Below are positions 40,923-49,993 of a stretch of 64,000 nucleotides of DNA, piece after piece. This stretch comes from Gryllotalpicola protaetiae (GTDB lineage Bacteria; Actinomycetota; Actinomycetes; Actinomycetales; Microbacteriaceae). The stretch lies in the NCBI RefSeq assembly GCF_003627055.1, contig NZ_CP032624.1, positions 744,001-808,000 of the forward strand, given 5' to 3'. Both the position numbers and the translations under genes were made by a program. Below the pieces are notes generated by a model. That model did not search any database. It saw nothing but the letters and a program-made list of their open reading frames with translations, and was not told where the DNA came from. How positions within the stretch are numbered: position 1 is the stretch's first letter; each line of letters opens with the position of its first letter.

Positions 40923-41513
40923 ATGGCGATCATCCACGACGCGACGCTCACGCCGACGAAGACCGAGCTGCTGACGGGGTGGCTGCCACGGCAGCCGTGG
41001 TTCCCCGCCGGTGCCGAGGCTGTCGAGCCCCGACGCATCGGCGCGTTCCGCTTCGACGACCCCGAGGGCGAGGTCGGTGTCGAGACGCTGATCGTGCGTG
41101 TTCCCGGCGCGGCGCCGCTGCAGGTGCCGCTGACCTACCGCGGCGCGCCGCTCGCGGGCGCCGACGAGTGGCTGATCGGAACCCTCGAGCACTCGGTGCT
41201 CGGCACGCGATGGGTCTACGACGGACTCGGCGACCCCGTCTATCTGAGTGAGCTCGCGCGCGCGGCGCTGCAGGGCGGCGCCGAGGTCGAGCAGCACCGC
41301 GACGGCCCCGACGGCCCCGTTCCGATCCCGTCGACGGCGCACGTGCACGGCAGCGGCGAGGCGGGCGCGCCGGTGCGCGAGCTCGCGGACCTCGCGATCG
41401 AGGTGGTGCGCGTGCTCGACGGCGGCGCGGATGCGGCATCCGCCCCGCATCTGACCGGAACCTGGCCCGGCCAGAGCGAGCCGGTCCTGCTCGCGGTCGT
41501 GCGCGCCGCGTGA
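40923..41513 (+). CDS. Maltokinase N-terminal cap-like protein
   Basis: 196-residue protein resembling the N-terminal cap domain of mycobacterial maltokinase (Mak_N_cap): LTPTKTELLTGWLPRQPWF, YRGAPLAGADEWLIGTLEHS, GTRWVYDGLGDPVYLSELAR. The kinase domain that normally follows is missing. ATG 40923 is leaderless in appearance (TAGCGT at 40911-40916). It overlaps the next kinase-like gene by GTGA, so it may be a free-standing cap for that kinase. Confidence 0.75.
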   Translation: MAIIHDATLTPTKTELLTGWLPRQPWFPAGAEAVEPRRIGAFRFDDPEGEVGVETLIVRVPGAAPLQVPLTYRGAPLAGADEWLIGTLEHSVLGTRWVYDGLGDPVYLSELARAALQGGAEVEQHRDGPDGPVPIPSTAHVHGSGEAGAPVRELADLAIEVVRVLDGGADAASAPHLTGTWPGQSEPVLLAVVRAA

Positions 41514-42376
41514 CCGAGGTCGAGGCGTTCGACCCGGCGCTGCTGCCCGACGGTCTGGTCGTGCGCAGCGCCCGCCCTGTGGCCGGCGGCTCGGCCAACC
41601 CGGTGTGGTGGTGCGAGCTCGACGATGGCCGCGAGGTCGTGGTCAAGGTCGCACGCGAGACGCAACCCGATCTCAGCGAGATCGAGGCGGAGGGCCTCGC
41701 GGCGCTGAGCGCGCAGGGCGGCCTCGCGACCCCGCGGGTGGTCACCTTCTCGCCGCGCGCACTGGTGCTCGAAGCGGTCGGCACCGGCGAGCTGCCGCCC
41801 GGCGACGCCCGGTTCTGGGCGGATGCCGGGCGTGCCGTCGCCCGCCTGCACGCCGTGCGCAGCGAGCGCTTCGGGTGGCAGCGGGACGGCTGGCTCGGGC
41901 GATTCCGGCAGCGCAACACGTGGGATGCCGACGGCCACCGCTTCTTCGCCGAGAACCGCATTCTGAGCTTCCTCGACAAGCCGGGGGCCGAGGCCGCCCT
42001 CGATGCGGACGACCGGGCGGGCCTCGAGCGCGTCTGCGCGAAGCTGCGGGAGCTCGTGCCCGACACCGGTGCGTCGCTCACCCACGGCGATCTGTGGCGC
42101 AACAACCTGATCGCGGGAAACGCCGGGGAGCCGGTGTTCATTGATCCTGCCGTGAGCTACGTGTGGCCGGAGGTCGATGTCGCGATGATGCTCTTCGAGG
42201 GCGACGTTCCCGACAGCTTCTTCGCCGCCTATCAGGAGTTGCGCCCTCTCCACCCCGACTGGCGCGAGCACGCGCGCATCCTGCATCTGCGCGAGTGGCT
42301 ATCGATGGTCGCGACGTTCGGGCCGGACCCCGAGCGCGTGCCGAAGATCAGAGCCGTCATCCGCGACTACGCGTAG
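41510..42376 (+). CDS. Fructosamine kinase-family protein
   Basis: 288-residue protein kinase-like fold. It has VVVKVARETQPDLSEIEAEG (ATP-site Lys and Glu), LTHGDLWRNNLI (catalytic HGD, family signature) and FIDPAVSYVWPEVDVAMM (DP/metal). These phosphorylate ketoamines so that glycated proteins or small molecules can be deglycated. GTG 41510 is inside the cap-gene stop (GTGA). Close link with the maltokinase-cap gene suggests a joint sugar-phosphorylating role, which is inference. Confidence 0.88.
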   Translation: MTEVEAFDPALLPDGLVVRSARPVAGGSANPVWWCELDDGREVVVKVARETQPDLSEIEAEGLAALSAQGGLATPRVVTFSPRALVLEAVGTGELPPGDARFWADAGRAVARLHAVRSERFGWQRDGWLGRFRQRNTWDADGHRFFAENRILSFLDKPGAEAALDADDRAGLERVCAKLRELVPDTGASLTHGDLWRNNLIAGNAGEPVFIDPAVSYVWPEVDVAMMLFEGDVPDSFFAAYQELRPLHPDWREHARILHLREWLSMVATFGPDPERVPKIRAVIRDYA

Positions 42377-42409
42377 CCGGGCGCCCGGCACCCTGGCGGC
42401 CCCGCCGCC

Positions 42410-43333
42410 TCAGCCGCCGTGCGGCGTGTGCTCATGCCGCTGGTGGGCGGCCGGCTCGAGCTGGAACGTCGAGTGCTCGACGCTCACCGGGAAGTGCTGG
42501 GCGACGCACTCCTGCAGCTGGTCGAGGATCTGCGGCGTGTGCCCGTCGCGGAAGCACTGCGCGTCGACCGTGACGTGCGCGCTCAGCACCGGCAGCCCGG
42601 TGGCGATCTGGCTCGCGTGCAGGTCGTGCACCTGCCGCACGTGCTCGACGCCGAGCAGGTGCGCGCGCACCTCGTCGAGGTCGAGCCCGGCCGGCGCCGA
42701 CTCGAGCAGCACGTCGACCGTCTGCCGCAGCAGCCGGAAGGCGCGCGGCAGGATCAGGATGCCGATCAGGATCGCCGCCGCCGCGTCGGCGCGCAGCCAC
42801 CCGGTCGTCGCAATGACAATGGCCGCCACGATCACCCCGAGCGAGCCGAGCGCGTCGTTCACCACCTCGAGGAACGCGGCGCGCAGGTTGAAGTTCGCCC
42901 GTCGGGCACCCAGCAGCACCGCGATCGCGATCGCATTGCCGGCGAGTCCGATGACGCCGAAGATCAGCAGGCCGCCCGCTGCGATCGGCGGCGGGTCGAT
43001 CAGTCGGTGCACGCCCTCGACGAGCACGAACAGCCCGACCCCGAGCAGCACGGCGGCCTGCGCCGTCGCGGCGAGCACCTCGGCGCGCGCGTAGCCCCAG
43101 GTGCGGCGACTCGTCGCGGGCCTCGTCGCGAGCGAGGCGGCGAGCAGAGCCATGGCCAATCCCCCGGCATCCGTCAGCACATGCCCGGCGTCGACGATCA
43201 ACGCGAGCGATCCGGTGATCGCCGCGCCCACGATCTGCGCGATCAGGATGACGCAGGTGATCGCGAACGCGATCGCCAGCCGGCGGCGGCTGGCACCGCC
43301 GCCCTGGCCTGCGTGATCGTGGTCGTGGCTCAC
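42410..43333 (-). CDS. Cation diffusion facilitator (CzcD/ZnT-like)
   Basis: 307-residue six-helix transporter exporting Zn2+ or similar divalent ions in exchange for protons. N-terminus VSHDHDHAGQGG and C-terminal HQRHEHTPHGG are His-rich. Metal motifs: DAGHVLTDAGGL (D/H/D in TM2) and EVVNDALGSLG in TM5, where the usual His is Glu or Asn. The cytosolic domain with VEHVRQVHDLHASQI follows. GTG 43333 has GATGAT at 43340-43345 six bases upstream, a weak leaderless box. Confidence 0.9.
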   Translation of the reverse strand: MSHDHDHAGQGGGASRRRLAIAFAITCVILIAQIVGAAITGSLALIVDAGHVLTDAGGLAMALLAASLATRPATSRRTWGYARAEVLAATAQAAVLLGVGLFVLVEGVHRLIDPPPIAAGGLLIFGVIGLAGNAIAIAVLLGARRANFNLRAAFLEVVNDALGSLGVIVAAIVIATTGWLRADAAAAILIGILILPRAFRLLRQTVDVLLESAPAGLDLDEVRAHLLGVEHVRQVHDLHASQIATGLPVLSAHVTVDAQCFRDGHTPQILDQLQECVAQHFPVSVEHSTFQLEPAAHQRHEHTPHGG

Positions 43334-43416
43334 ACGACTATCATCGCGGGTCGGCGCAGCGGGCGATGGGAGCGGAGAACTATCCGCTTCTGCCGGAGAG
43401 GCGTAGCGTCGAGGTC

Positions 43417-44352
43417 GTGACGATCTCACTCGGTTACCAGATTCCCAACTTCACCTACCCCGGCGGCGTCGAGACGCTCTTCGACACCGTCAAGGCCCAG
43501 GCGCTCGAGGCAGAGGCCAGCGGCTTCGACACGGTCCTCGTGATGGACCACTTCTACCAGCTTCCCGGCATCGGCACTCCCGACCAGCCGATGATGGAGG
43601 CCTACTCGACGCTGGCGGCGCTCGCGGCGTCCACCAGCACCATCCAATTGTCCGCGCTCGTGACGGGCAACACCTACCGCAACCCCGCGGCGCTCGCCAA
43701 GACGGTGAGCACCCTCGACGTGATCAGCCACGGCCGCGCCATCCTCGGCATCGGGGCCGGCTGGTTCGAGCTCGAGCACGAGCAGCTCGGCTTCGACTTC
43801 GACACCTTCACCGAGCGGTTCGAGAAGCTCGACGAGGCGCTGCAGATCATCCACCCGATGCTGCGCGACGAGCGGCCCGAGTTCACCGGCAAGTGGTACC
43901 GCGTGCATGGGGCGATGAACGTGCCGCGCTTCCGCGACAGCATCCCGATCATGCTGGGCGGCCAGGGCGAGCGGAAGACCTTCCGCCTCGCGGCCCGCTT
44001 CGCCGACCACATGAACATCATCGCGCCGATCGACGATCTGCCCCGCAAACTGCAGGTGCTGAAGCAGCGTGCGGAGGAGATCGACCGCGACCCCGCCACG
44101 CTGCCGACCAGCTACCTCGCGAGCGTGGCGCTCGTCGAGAGCCAGGCAGAGGCGGATGCCGTGCTGGCCCGCATTCCGGAGGACCGGCGCAGCCGCGCCT
44201 TCGTCGGCACCGCCGAGGTGCTCGCCGAGCGCATCGGGAACGACATCATCGGCGCGGGCGTCGACGGCATCATCGTGAACGCGCCCACGAACGGGCACGT
44301 GCCGGGTGTGGTCTCGGCTCTCGGCGAGGCCCTCGCGCCGCTCGTGCGCTGA
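43417..44352 (+). CDS. F420-dependent LLM-class oxidoreductase (TIGR03560 type)
   Basis: 311-residue luciferase-like monooxygenase fold. LVMDHFYQLPGIG, LSALVTGNTYRNPAALAKTVSTLDVISHGRAI, GAGWFELEHEQLG and IPIMLGGQGERKTFR are family blocks. Most likely uses F420. GTG 43417 has TAGCGT at 43404-43409 seven bases upstream. It stands alone; a 12-bp hairpin follows it. Substrate unknown. Confidence 0.9.
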   Translation: MTISLGYQIPNFTYPGGVETLFDTVKAQALEAEASGFDTVLVMDHFYQLPGIGTPDQPMMEAYSTLAALAASTSTIQLSALVTGNTYRNPAALAKTVSTLDVISHGRAILGIGAGWFELEHEQLGFDFDTFTERFEKLDEALQIIHPMLRDERPEFTGKWYRVHGAMNVPRFRDSIPIMLGGQGERKTFRLAARFADHMNIIAPIDDLPRKLQVLKQRAEEIDRDPATLPTSYLASVALVESQAEADAVLARIPEDRRSRAFVGTAEVLAERIGNDIIGAGVDGIIVNAPTNGHVPGVVSALGEALAPLVR

Positions 44353-44359
44353 CGCCGGC

Positions 44360-44396
44360 GGTCGTCGGCCGGCGGCGTCAACGTCGGCCGACGACC
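44360..44396. terminator. Bidirectional hairpin between convergent genes
   Basis: GGTCGTCGGCCG (44360-44371) and CGGCCGACGACC (44385-44396), perfect 12-bp stem, 13-base loop. The right arm lies inside the last codons of the leftward gene. No U-run, so termination is likely but not proven. Confidence 0.6.
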
Positions 44397-44791
44397 ACTC
44401 CGATCAGGAATCCGATCGCCGCAGCCACGGCCGCGACCAGCGCGACGGATTCCACCGGCCGGTCCTGCACGGTGCCGATGGCGGTGTCGCGCGCACCGGC
44501 CGCCGATCCCGCGATCTGGTTCGCCCCCTGCGCGGCGTTGCGACGCGCCTCGTCGACGGCGCCGTTGACCGTGCGGGTCGCGGTGCTCGCCGCGTGAGAC
44601 GCGTTGCGGCGCACATCTTCGACGGTGTCGTGCACGGCGCCAGCCGCGGTCTCGACCGCATCCGAGGCCGCACTCGACGCCGCGTCGATCTTGTCCGTCG
44701 CGGCATCGGCAGCCTTGTCGACCGCTGCGTGGGTGCCGTCGCCGGCGGAGTTCAGCCGGTTCTGCGCGGCGTCGTCGTTCAGTTCAGCCAT
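44378..44791 (-). CDS. DUF883/ElaB-like membrane-anchored helical protein
   Basis: 137-residue Ala-rich amphipathic helical protein with heptad-like repeats (AVDKAADAATDKIDAASSAA) and a C-terminal TM helix ESVALVAAVAAAIGFLIGVVVGRR. This resembles ElaB/YqjD/DUF883 proteins of the inner membrane. ATG 44791 is preferred over GTG 44800 because AGGAG lies eight bases upstream of it. Followed leftward-upstream by another small envelope gene. Confidence 0.75.
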   Translation of the reverse strand: MAELNDDAAQNRLNSAGDGTHAAVDKAADAATDKIDAASSAASDAVETAAGAVHDTVEDVRRNASHAASTATRTVNGAVDEARRNAAQGANQIAGSAAGARDTAIGTVQDRPVESVALVAAVAAAIGFLIGVVVGRR

Positions 44792-44828
44792 ATCGATCAC
44801 TCCTCGTCTCGAGATCGGGTGCGCCTGG

Positions 44829-45020
44829 TTACAGCGACCTTGCGGCTTTCTCGGCGCGCTTGACCGCCTGCTTGCGCGCCTTCTTCACGCGCGGATCGTT
44901 CCAGAGCGCGTCCAGGCCGGCCTGGATCTCGCGGTAGCGGCCGCGCCCAGCCTTTGCGCCGTAGGTGTACGCGATGAAGGCGATGACGCCGAGTATCAGC
45001 AGGGTGAAGAACTTTCGCAT
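44829..45020 (-). CDS. Small YtxH-like membrane protein
   Basis: 63-residue protein: N-terminal TM helix FFTLLILGVIAFIAYTYG, then GAKAGRGRYREI and a basic helical tail ending RAEKAARSL. It resembles YtxH-like stress proteins in layout. ATG 45020 has GGAG five bases upstream. It lies next to the DUF883-like gene on the same strand with a 38-base gap, so the two may be co-expressed. Confidence 0.75.
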   Translation of the reverse strand: MRKFFTLLILGVIAFIAYTYGAKAGRGRYREIQAGLDALWNDPRVKKARKQAVKRAEKAARSL

Positions 45021-45049
45021 GTCTGCTCCGGTTCCCCAAACCTGCTTTC

Positions 45050-46237
45050 CTATTCGCGCGCCGCTCTCCGCGGCTTCCACGCGACCGCGAGCCCGAAGAA
45101 CGCAGCCCCAGCGATCGCGGCGGCGATGAGGAACGCGCCGGGCCCGGTGACGACGGGCGCGAACAGGCTGTCGAGCAGCGGGAACGCGAAGCCGACGTAG
45201 GTGACGCTGTAGAAGATGCCGGTCAGCGCCGCCAGCGCGCCAGGCGGTGCAAGCTCTTCGACGACCCCGAGGCCGCTCACGAGCAGCAGGCCGTAGGCCG
45301 CGCCGAGCGCGACCGCCGTCGGCGCCAGCAGAAGGGCCGAGTGAGTGGCCGCGGTGGCCGCGCCGAGCAGCAGGCCGAGCACGGCCGCGCCCATTCCGAC
45401 ACGGAACGGTGCGGGTCGCGAACGCTGTGCGAGGCTGCGCGCCCACGGCTGGATCAGGATGCCGGTGCCGAGCGTCACGATCGCGACGACTCCGCTCGCG
45501 ACTTCGTCGAAGCCGTCGAGCTTGACCTGGGCGGGCAGCGCGGCGAGCGACGCCGAGGCGGCGCCGAACACCCAGGGCGCCGTCGGCAGGATCGCGGCGA
45601 GGAAGACGCGGCCCGAGAGGGCGGCGCCGAGCCGGCCGCGTTCACCGCCCGGCCCGCTCGGTCGCCTGGCCGAGTCCACGGTCTCGGGCGTGATCCACAC
45701 GTACGCGGCGACCACGAGCGCGAGCACGATCTGTACGGCATACGGTGTGCGCTCCGGCAACGGCAGCCACTGCGCGAGGATGCCGGAGATCAGCGGCCCG
45801 ACCGCGAATCCCGCCGTGAGCGCGATCGCGGCACGGCGAGCACCTGCTGCGCCTCGGCCGTCACGCTCTGAGAGCTCTTTGACCCACGCCGTGCCCGGCC
45901 CGAAGGCGGCGCCGGCCGCGACGCCGACGACGATGCGCCCGATGAGCAGCCCCGTGAACGAGTCGCCGGCGAGCATGAGCAGCAGCGACCCGACCGCCGA
46001 GAGCAGCACAACGGGGCGCAGCACCGCCCGCCGCCCCCACCGGTCGGAGATCGGGGCGACGACGAGCAGCGCCGGAATCAGCCCGAGTGCGTAGGCGCCG
46101 AACAGCCCGTCGACCTGGACATCGCTGAGCGCACCCCGATAGACGTCGAGCATCGGCACGAACATGTTGGCGCCCCAGCCGACGATGAAAATCGCGACGG
46201 CGGGGCGCAGCCAGGCGGCGCGCTGTGCAGAACTCAT
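45050..46237 (-). CDS. MFS transporter
   Basis: 395-residue 12-helix major facilitator. Motif A-like VVAPISDRWGRRAVLRP between helices 2 and 3 and LLIGRIVVGVAAGAAFGPG in helix 4 are visible; a second half begins after GGERGRLG. ATG 46237 has TAGGGT at 46246-46251 eight bases upstream, so a leaderless start is plausible; a longer frame upstream is the shadow of the CMD gene. Divergent from the CMD gene. Substrate unknown. Confidence 0.88.
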   Translation of the reverse strand: MSSAQRAAWLRPAVAIFIVGWGANMFVPMLDVYRGALSDVQVDGLFGAYALGLIPALLVVAPISDRWGRRAVLRPVVLLSAVGSLLLMLAGDSFTGLLIGRIVVGVAAGAAFGPGTAWVKELSERDGRGAAGARRAAIALTAGFAVGPLISGILAQWLPLPERTPYAVQIVLALVVAAYVWITPETVDSARRPSGPGGERGRLGAALSGRVFLAAILPTAPWVFGAASASLAALPAQVKLDGFDEVASGVVAIVTLGTGILIQPWARSLAQRSRPAPFRVGMGAAVLGLLLGAATAATHSALLLAPTAVALGAAYGLLLVSGLGVVEELAPPGALAALTGIFYSVTYVGFAFPLLDSLFAPVVTGPGAFLIAAAIAGAAFFGLAVAWKPRRAARE

Positions 46238-46285
46238 CTGATTCGACCCTATTCGACGGCATCCGCACGGCCGTACGATGCGCTC

Positions 46286-46876
46286 GTGTTCATCGCGACC
46301 GTTCCCGAAGACAGCGCCACCGGCGATCTCGCCGAGTACTACACCAAGCAGCGCGCCGCGTGGGGCTTCCTGCCGAACTACGCGCCGGCGTTCTCGACGC
46401 GGCCCGACGTCGCCGCGGCCTGGAACGCCATGAACCACGCCGTCCGCGACGGCATGGACCGGCGCCGCTTCGAGATCGCGACCATCGCGGCCGCTCGGGA
46501 GTTGCGGTCCACCTACTGCACCGCGGCCCATTCGGGCTTCCTGCGCGACGTCTGCGGCGACGAGCAGGCGATGCTCGCGATCGCCGGCGACCCCAGTGGC
46601 GCCGGGCTCGACGCCGTCGATCAGGCGGTCTACACGTTCTCTGCGAAGGTCGCGCGCGACGCGGCATCCGTCGAGCAAGCAGATGTGGATGCCGTGCGCG
46701 CCGTCGGCCTGAGCGATGCCGACATCGCGGACATCGTCTTCGCCGCCGCCGCTCGCTCATTCTTCGCCCGGGTCCTCGACGCGCTCGGCGCGCGACTCGA
46801 CGCACAGACCGCCGCGACCTTCGCCCCCGAGGTACGCACGGCGATGGTCGTCGGTCGCGCGCCTGCCGACGACTGA
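46286..46876 (+). CDS. Carboxymuconolactone decarboxylase-family protein
   Basis: 196-residue AhpD/CMD-like helical protein. The conserved AIAAARELRSTYCTAAHSGFL segment (about residues 69-89) carries the Cys/His motif as CTAAH, with a single Cys rather than CxxC. YAPAFSTRPDVAAAWNAMNH is the usual N-terminal block. GTG 46286 has TACGAT at 46274-46279 six bases upstream. It shares a 48-base divergent promoter with the MFS gene. Peroxidase or decarboxylase activity is uncertain. Confidence 0.85.
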   Translation: MFIATVPEDSATGDLAEYYTKQRAAWGFLPNYAPAFSTRPDVAAAWNAMNHAVRDGMDRRRFEIATIAAARELRSTYCTAAHSGFLRDVCGDEQAMLAIAGDPSGAGLDAVDQAVYTFSAKVARDAASVEQADVDAVRAVGLSDADIADIVFAAAARSFFARVLDALGARLDAQTAATFAPEVRTAMVVGRAPADD

Positions 46877-47004
46877 CGGTGACTGACGGCGTCAGTGCGC
46901 ACGGGGCCCGCTGCTCTCGTGGTTTCGCGGTCAGGGATGTCAGAGGGGTGCCTGAGGCCAGGACCCGTCGGCAGAGCCGAGCGAAGCCATGGGGACGGCG
47001 CCGC

Positions 47005-48450
47005 TCAACCGAGCCGCATGGCGAGGCGTTCGCCGTTGCGGGCTGCGGCGGCTTTGGCCCGGCCGCTAGTGGAGGCGAGAGCCAACACCAGCACGAGGAG
47101 TCCGCAGCTTCCGAGAACGATCCATGCGGTGTGACTCGAGTCGATGAAGCCGGTCCCGGTGCCGGCCACAAGCGATCCGGTGACGGCGACGCCGATGGCG
47201 CTGCCGAACTGACGGGCGCTGGCCGCGAGAGCCCCGGCGACGCCGACCTGGTCGAGGGGCATCCCCGAGACGGCGGTGTGGCTGACCGGCGGGCTGATCA
47301 TGCCGACGCCGAGGCCGAAGACGGCGTAGGCCGCCAGCAGGTAGGCGATCTCGGTGTGCGCAGTCAGGGGGACGAGCAGGAAAGCGCCGATAGCGAGGAG
47401 AGCGCCGCCCAAGGTCAGCGGAAGGCGGTCGCCGCGCGAGGCGACGAGCCGGCCGGAGAGATTGGCGGCAACGGCCTGGCCCACGGCCATCGGGATGATC
47501 ATCAGCCCAGCTCGCAGGGGGGTCACATGGCGGACGTCCTGCAGGTAGAGGGTGGTGAGGAACAGGAATCCGCCGAGACCGGCGGTCATCACCATGGAGA
47601 TCACGTTCGCGCCAGAGAACGGAAGGCTGCGGAAGAACCGCAGGTCGATCAGCGGCTCTGATCGACGGGGCTCGATGAGAAGCATCCCGACGAAGGCCAG
47701 GGCGGCGAGCACGAACAGCCCGATGATCCAGGGGTCAGCCCAGCCGCGGCGCGGGCCCTCGATCGTCGCAGCGATGATCGACGCGAACAGGACGATGATC
47801 AGCGTCTGGCCGAACGGGTCGAAGGCGCGGGCTCGGGCGGCCCTGGACTCCGGGACGAACCGCAGGGAGAGGATGACGGCGACGATTCCGATCACGACGC
47901 TGATCCAGAACACCGACCGCCAGCCGAGGCCGCTGACCAGCACGCCGCCCAGCACGGGACCGACCGCGATGGTGATCCCGATCACCGACCCCCATACTCC
48001 GATCGCTCGCGCCCGTTCGGCGCGGTCGGTGAAGACGCTCACGATGATCGACATCGCGACCGGGTTGAGCATCGATCCGCCCACCGCTTGCACTCCGACG
48101 AAGAAGATCAGCCATCCGACGTTGGGCGCGAGCCCGCACAACGCGGAACCGAGGGCGAACAGCACCAGGCCGAGTTGGAACATCCTCCTGCGGCCGAAGC
48201 GGTCTGCCATCGACCCGGACAACAGGAGCAGGCAGGCCATGACCAGGGAGTAGGTGGAGACCACCCACTGCAGGCTGCTGACCGAGGCATGCAGGTCCCG
48301 GCCGATCGACGGCAGTGCGACATTGACGATCGTGAGATTGATACCGGTCACGCCCACGCTGAGACAGCAGATCGCCAGCACCAGCCAACGGCGAACAGGA
48401 CGTGACTCGCCGGAAGTTGTGGCCGGCGCCGGGATGCGTGATGTGCTCAT
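47005..48450 (-). CDS. DHA2-type MFS drug exporter (EmrB/QacA family)
   Basis: 481-residue, 14-helix H+-drug antiporter. Motifs: LSGSMADRFGRRRMFQLG (A), AIGVWGSVIGITIAVGPVLGG (C) and SSLQWVVSTYSLV (D1-like). It exports hydrophobic drugs or dyes. ATG 48450 has AGAGGA upstream. It is divergent from a TetR gene and shares a 99-base control region with an inverted repeat, so drug-dependent induction is likely. Confidence 0.92.
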   Translation of the reverse strand: MSTSRIPAPATTSGESRPVRRWLVLAICCLSVGVTGINLTIVNVALPSIGRDLHASVSSLQWVVSTYSLVMACLLLLSGSMADRFGRRRMFQLGLVLFALGSALCGLAPNVGWLIFFVGVQAVGGSMLNPVAMSIIVSVFTDRAERARAIGVWGSVIGITIAVGPVLGGVLVSGLGWRSVFWISVVIGIVAVILSLRFVPESRAARARAFDPFGQTLIIVLFASIIAATIEGPRRGWADPWIIGLFVLAALAFVGMLLIEPRRSEPLIDLRFFRSLPFSGANVISMVMTAGLGGFLFLTTLYLQDVRHVTPLRAGLMIIPMAVGQAVAANLSGRLVASRGDRLPLTLGGALLAIGAFLLVPLTAHTEIAYLLAAYAVFGLGVGMISPPVSHTAVSGMPLDQVGVAGALAASARQFGSAIGVAVTGSLVAGTGTGFIDSSHTAWIVLGSCGLLVLVLALASTSGRAKAAAARNGERLAMRLG

Positions 48451-48491
48451 GGCGTTCCTCTAGCAGGTTCGGTAGAGTCTCCGATAGAAAC

Positions 48492-48529
48492 GGATAGGGT
48501 GTTCACATCACTATACGGATACCCTATCC
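48492..48529. promoter_or_regulatory. Probable TetR operator, MFS/TetR intergenic region
   Basis: GGATAGGGT (48492-48500) and ACCCTATCC (48521-48529), perfect 9-base inverted arms 20 bases apart, with CTATAC and TATCC as possible -10 elements inside. A partial third copy (CGATAG) is just upstream. Size and place suit control of both divergent genes. Confidence 0.7.
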
Positions 48530-48549
48530 ACTTAAGCAAGGATGCCCGA

Positions 48550-49107
48550 ATGACCGACCGCCCGACCTCCAAACGGGCCGACGCCGCCCGCAACCGCCAG
48601 CGGATCCTCGATGCGGCGCGCGCCGCGTTCGCCGAGACCGGGACGGAGACCTCGATGGCGGAAGTGGCCCGGAGATCAGAGGTCGGCATGGCGACGCTCT
48701 ACCGCAATTTCGCGAGCCGCCGCGAACTCCTGGAAGCGCTTTTGGTCGACGAGGTCGACGAGGTCTGCGCCGCCGCCGCCGCGGTCGAGGGCGACAGCCC
48801 GGAGGAGCGACTCACGGCCTGGCTGCGCCGGTTCTTCCAGTACGTCTCCACGAAACGACCGGTCGTCATCGCCTTGGTGGAGCACACGGACAGAACCAAC
48901 CCCGTTTTCGACACTCGCAGCCGAATGCTCGCCGCCGGACAGCCGCTGCTCTCCGCTGCCCAGGAGGCGCACCGGATCGCCGAGAACGTCGGTCTCGACC
49001 AGATCCTCGATCTCGTCGTCGCCATCGCGAAGATCCCCGGCACGGCCGAATACCGACAGCCGCTCCTCGACGCGGCACTCGCCGGGCTGCGGCAGCGCGG
49101 TACGTGA
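48550..49107 (+). CDS. TetR-family regulator of the DHA2 exporter
   Basis: 185-residue TetR repressor. N-terminal HTH RILDAARAAFAETGTETSMAE then VARRSEVGMATLYRNFASRR is standard; the rest is the ligand domain. ATG 48550 is 21 bases beyond the right arm of the operator. It most likely represses the divergent MFS gene and itself. The ligand is unknown. Confidence 0.92.
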   Translation: MTDRPTSKRADAARNRQRILDAARAAFAETGTETSMAEVARRSEVGMATLYRNFASRRELLEALLVDEVDEVCAAAAAVEGDSPEERLTAWLRRFFQYVSTKRPVVIALVEHTDRTNPVFDTRSRMLAAGQPLLSAAQEAHRIAENVGLDQILDLVVAIAKIPGTAEYRQPLLDAALAGLRQRGT

Positions 49108-49292
49108 CGGAGTGCTGAGCATCCAGAATCGAGCCTCTCCGAGGACGACACCGTCGCCCGTCGAGCCTGACTACGCAAGTCCGGAGCTGCGGTTGTCGCG
49201 TTTCCCGGCAAGTCGGTGCCGTGAATGATTGTCGATAGGGCGCACGCCGTCGGGAAGACGCGGCGCAGTCACGCGTCGCCGAGGTCGACAGT

Positions 49293-49973
49293 TCACGCTG
49301 GTCGGTAGGTCGCTTCGAGTCCCGCGAGGATGATGTCGATCCCGGCGAGGAATTCCTCACGGTCGCCGTGGACGCGCAGCTGGGCGGCCAGCCGGCTGAT
49401 GAGTGAGCCTTCGCGAAGATCGAAGCTCTCCCAGCGGTCCGCGACGGTGTTGAGAAACGTCTCTCGGTCGGCGCCAGCGGCGAGGATATGCGTGTTCACT
49501 GCGTTCTGACTTCCGACGCCGACGATGTAGTTCACGAGCGTCGAGACGGCGGTGAAGAGCGCGTCGGAGGGGACGCCGAGCGCCTCGACCGGACGTCCGA
49601 TCTGCTCCCACAGCTGGACCATGGCCGACTGCCACGGGGTCGCGAACAGCTGGCTGCCGAGCCAGGGATGAGCCTCGATCGCGGTGAAGACGCCAAGGCC
49701 GATGGCACGGATGATCTCGCGAGGTGACGCGTCCGGCACCGGCTCGGTCAGAGCGCGGGTGAGAGTAGCGACGGTGGCGGCCACGAGGAGCTCGGACTTG
49801 TTCGTGACGTGCCACTGGATCGCCCCATGGCCGGTGTGCAGCTTGAGCGCGAGAGCGCGGAAGGTGAGGCCGGCGTCGCCGGAGTCGTCGAGCAGCTCGA
49901 TCGCAGCATCGATGATCTGGTCGCGGGTGAGCCCGGCTGCTCGAGCCCCAGCGGGACGGGCTGTGGCGGTCAT
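49293..49973 (-). CDS. TetR-family regulator divergent from the monooxygenase-hydrolase fusion
   Basis: 226-residue TetR/AcrR repressor. HTH: QIIDAAIELLDDSGDAGLTF, then ALKLHTGHGAIQWHVTNKSEL, a variant with GAIQWHV instead of TLYxHV. The C-terminal domain resembles TetR_C. ATG 49973 has GGAGG only one base away, so translation may start at the in-frame ATG six codons upstream. Two identical-type palindromes lie in the 74-base gap to the fusion gene. The intergenic space 49108-49292 shows nothing else. Confidence 0.88.
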   Translation of the reverse strand: MTATARPAGARAAGLTRDQIIDAAIELLDDSGDAGLTFRALALKLHTGHGAIQWHVTNKSELLVAATVATLTRALTEPVPDASPREIIRAIGLGVFTAIEAHPWLGSQLFATPWQSAMVQLWEQIGRPVEALGVPSDALFTAVSTLVNYIVGVGSQNAVNTHILAAGADRETFLNTVADRWESFDLREGSLISRLAAQLRVHGDREEFLAGIDIILAGLEATYRPA

Positions 49974-49993
49974 GCCTCCATCTTGACACATTC

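Noticed and set aside
46882-46896. Palindrome ACTGACG-G-CGTCAGT after the CMD gene
   Set aside because: Perfect but isolated; it lies in an ordinary gap with no regulator or promoter nearby, so I do not call a site.
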